From Clostridia bacterium (GTDB lineage Bacteria > Bacillota > Clostridia > UBA1381 > UBA9506), in assembly GCA_017407515.1 (NCBI GenBank), contig JAFQWH010000046.1, positions 1 to 41,165 on the forward strand: a stretch of DNA of 41,165 nt, in the 5' to 3' direction. The position numbers were made by a program, and so were the translations under genes. A model generated the notes under the pieces. It did not search any database, had not been told where the DNA came from, and saw only the letters and a list, made by a program, of their open reading frames with translations. Shown piece after piece: positions 39,522 to 41,165 of the stretch (position 1 is the stretch's first letter; every line of letters begins with the position of its first letter).

Positions 39522-41165
39522 GCTTCGCTACTCTTTCTGATTTCTGCACGTTTAATCTTGCCGCCCAGAGTCTTAGGCAGTTCGTCTACAAATTCAACGA
39601 TTCTGGGGTACTTATAAGGTGCCGTAACGTGCTTAACATGGTTCTGCAGTTCTTTTACCAGTTCGTCTGACGGAGTGTAACCCTTTGCCAGCACAACCGT
39701 TGCCTTAACTACCTGACCGCGAACCGGGTCGGGTGCTGCAGTAATGGCACATTCTACAACGGAGGGGTGCTCGAGGAGTGCACTTTCAACCTCAAAGGGA
39801 CCAATGCGGTAGCCGGAGCATTTGATAACGTCATCATTTCTGCCCACGAACCAGTAATAGCCCTTAGAGTCACGCCAAGCCATATCACGGAGGTCATAGT
39901 TACCGCTACCTAAGTTTTCCTCAGTCAGCTTTTCGTCACGATAATAACCGGTGAAAAGACCAACCGGCGGATTTTTATCAATGCCCATAATAACAATGCT
40001 ACCCTCGTCGCCGTCTTCACAAACCTTACCGTCAGCGTCTAAAAGATGAATGTTATAAAGGGGCGAGGGTTTGCCCATAGAACCGGGCTGTGGCTCAAAC
40101 CAGGGGAAGTTTGCAATGAGAACAGAACCCTCTGTCTGACCAAAGCCTTCGCAAAGCTTTAAGCCGGTTAAGTCATACCACTTTTTAAACACCTCAGGGT
40201 TTAAGGGTTCCCCTGCAATACAACAATGCTTGATGCAGGACAGGTCAAACTTTGTCACGTCCTCCTGGAGCATAAACCGGAACATTGTGGGCGGTGCACA
40301 GAAGGTGGTAACCTTATATTCAGTAATTTTCTTTAACAGATTCAGGGGCACAAACTTGTCCATATCATAAGCAAAAATAACAGCACCGCAAATCCACTGG
40401 CCGTAAATTTTTCCCCAGCCGAATTTCGCCCAGCCGGAATCGGACACACTCATGTGAAGCTTATCTTCCTGAACGCACTGCCAGTATTTTGCCGTAACAA
40501 TATGACCTAAAGGATAAGAGAAGTTATGGCGAACCATTTTGGGCATACCGGTTGTGCCGGAGGTAAAATACACCAGCATTGTATCGTCCCAACGGGTTGC
40601 CTCCTCGCCGGTAGGACGGGGAAAGTCTTCACTCTGATTCTGGATACCCTCAGCAAAATCCAGCCAGCCCTCTTTTTTAGTGCCCACTAAAATCTTATGC
40701 TTCAGGGTTTCCGCCTCAGGCTGTGCCAGTTCTGCCTGCTCGATAACAAAGGGGTCATCTACGCAAACAATAGCAGAAATACCTGCCGCATTAGCACGGT
40801 AGGCAATGTCTTTTTTTGTCAACTGCAAAGAGCCGGGGATTAAAATAGCACCCAGCTTATGCAGAGCGGTTGCACATACCCAGTACTCCCAACGGCGACG
40901 CAGCACCAAAAGGACAACATCGCCTTTTTTAATTCCAAGGCTTTTAAAATAGTTAGCAGTTTTGTTTGAAAGACGCTTGATGTCAGAAAAAGTCAGCTTC
41001 TTTTCTTCGTCATGGTCATTACACCAAACAAGTGCTATCTTGTTTTCGTCCTGCTCTGCCCAGGCATCTACAATATCGAAGCCGAAGTTAAAATCCTCCG
41101 GAACGTTGACAGTATAATTTTCTTTAAAATCTTCATAAGAATCAAATTCAATTCTCGGTAAAAAA
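39518..41165 (-). CDS. AMP-binding acyl-CoA synthetase (MACS type), 5' end cut off by the window
   Basis: The frame is open from the right edge (41164) to the TGA at 39518, about 548 residues, with the true start outside the window. It activates a carboxylic acid to an acyl-AMP and then an acyl-CoA. FTSGTTGMPKMV is the P-loop-like motif, FGQTEGS the A5 motif, YDLRDMAWRDSKGYYWFVGR the A7-A8 region and LGGKIKRAEIR the C-terminal catalytic lysine motif. The block SDSGWAKFGWGKIYG resembles medium-chain acyl-CoA synthetases more than acetyl-CoA synthetase. The chain length of the substrate is not readable. It overlaps trmK by 4 bases. Confidence 0.9.
   Translation of the reverse strand, partial: FLPRIEFDSYEDFKENYTVNVPEDFNFGFDIVDAWAEQDENKIALVWCNDHDEEKKLTFSDIKRLSNKTANYFKSLGIKKGDVVLLVLRRRWEYWVCATALHKLGAILIPGSLQLTKKDIAYRANAAGISAIVCVDDPFVIEQAELAQPEAETLKHKILVGTKKEGWLDFAEGIQNQSEDFPRPTGEEATRWDDTMLVYFTSGTTGMPKMVRHNFSYPLGHIVTAKYWQCVQEDKLHMSVSDSGWAKFGWGKIYGQWICGAVIFAYDMDKFVPLNLLKKITEYKVTTFCAPPTMFRFMLQEDVTKFDLSCIKHCCIAGEPLNPEVFKKWYDLTGLKLCEGFGQTEGSVLIANFPWFEPQPGSMGKPSPLYNIHLLDADGKVCEDGDEGSIVIMGIDKNPPVGLFTGYYRDEKLTEENLGSGNYDLRDMAWRDSKGYYWFVGRNDDVIKCSGYRIGPFEVESALLEHPSVVECAITAAPDPVRGQVVKATVVLAKGYTPSDELVKELQNHVKHVTAPYKYPRIVEFVDELPKTLGGKIKRAEIRKSSEA

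Noticed and set aside
1-41165. CRISPR array, insertion sequence or prophage
   Set aside because: No regularly spaced repeats, transposase, integrase or phage genes were seen on either strand.

Overview
The window looks like a chromosomal segment of an anaerobic, low-to-mid GC member of the class Clostridia (Firmicutes). The basis is gene content: a SipL-like DUF3794/LysM protein, a GerM-domain lipoprotein, CarD, ZapA, TrmK, class II FBP aldolase, a GlpA/FAD-oxidoreductase/DUF1667 set, an L-box (lysine riboswitch), AAGGAGG-type ribosome binding sites and TTGACA-17-TATAAT promoters. I cannot name the genus. No IS element, prophage, CRISPR array or rRNA gene was seen, and one tRNA is present.

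Layout. 1-1.1 kb (+): 3' end of rsmD, coaD and a coiled-coil protein. 1.1-2.6 kb (-): rdgB and a nucleotidyltransferase gene interrupted by one in-frame TAG. 2.8-4.8 kb (+): carD, zapA and a GerM-like lipoprotein. 4.8-7.4 kb (-): a Cys-rich clostridial protein preceded by a predicted RNA pseudoknot, and a sipL-like gene. 7.5-12 kb (+): a small protein with a degenerate Mur-ligase-like pattern, fba and two sodium-coupled transporters (NSS and SSS). 12-17 kb (-): a tightly packed five-gene unit (GltD-like oxidoreductase, GtrA, AAC(3)-fold protein, glycerate kinase, secreted subtilase) read from one promoter next to a 21-bp palindrome. 17.1-20.4 kb (-): lipoprotein, MBOAT acyltransferase and DHHW/SGNH protein, a surface polymer O-acylation cassette. 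20.6-22.6 kb (-): NCS2 purine permease and phosphoribosyltransferase behind a structured leader. 22.8-29.3 kb (-): GlpR-type regulator, GlpA-like dehydrogenase, FAD oxidoreductase, DUF1667 protein, M81 (MlrC) protein and PHP phosphoesterase. 29.5-31.4 kb: three small-protein genes divergent from a TetR regulator with shared operators. 31.4-34.3 kb (-): MATE transporter, membrane protein, four-helix-bundle protein among inverted repeats, and a CAU tRNA. 34.4-37.5 kb (+): lysine riboswitch followed by asd-dapA-dapB. 37.5-41.2 kb (-): acyl-CoA synthetase (5' end cut by the window), trmK, a Nif3-family gene and a GNAT acetyltransferase.

How the genes work together. asd, dapA and dapB form the upper lysine/diaminopimelate pathway and are switched by lysine through visible terminator/antiterminator pairing. 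The GlpA/FAD/DUF1667 genes probably form one oxidoreductase complex regulated by the adjacent DeoR-family gene. The permease and phosphoribosyltransferase form a purine uptake and salvage pair. The sipL-like and GerM-like genes point to endospore formation.

Best candidates for something undescribed: (1) the pseudoknot directly in front of the Cys-rich gene near 5.65-5.73 kb; (2) the structured leader of the purine permease near 22.57-22.62 kb, which does not match the purine riboswitch; (3) the four-helix-bundle gene embedded in inverted and direct repeats beside a tRNA near 33.5-34.2 kb; (4) the Walker-less Mur-ligase-like small protein at 7.5 kb; (5) the amber-interrupted nucleotidyltransferase. 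All calls are from reading the sequence; no database search was run.
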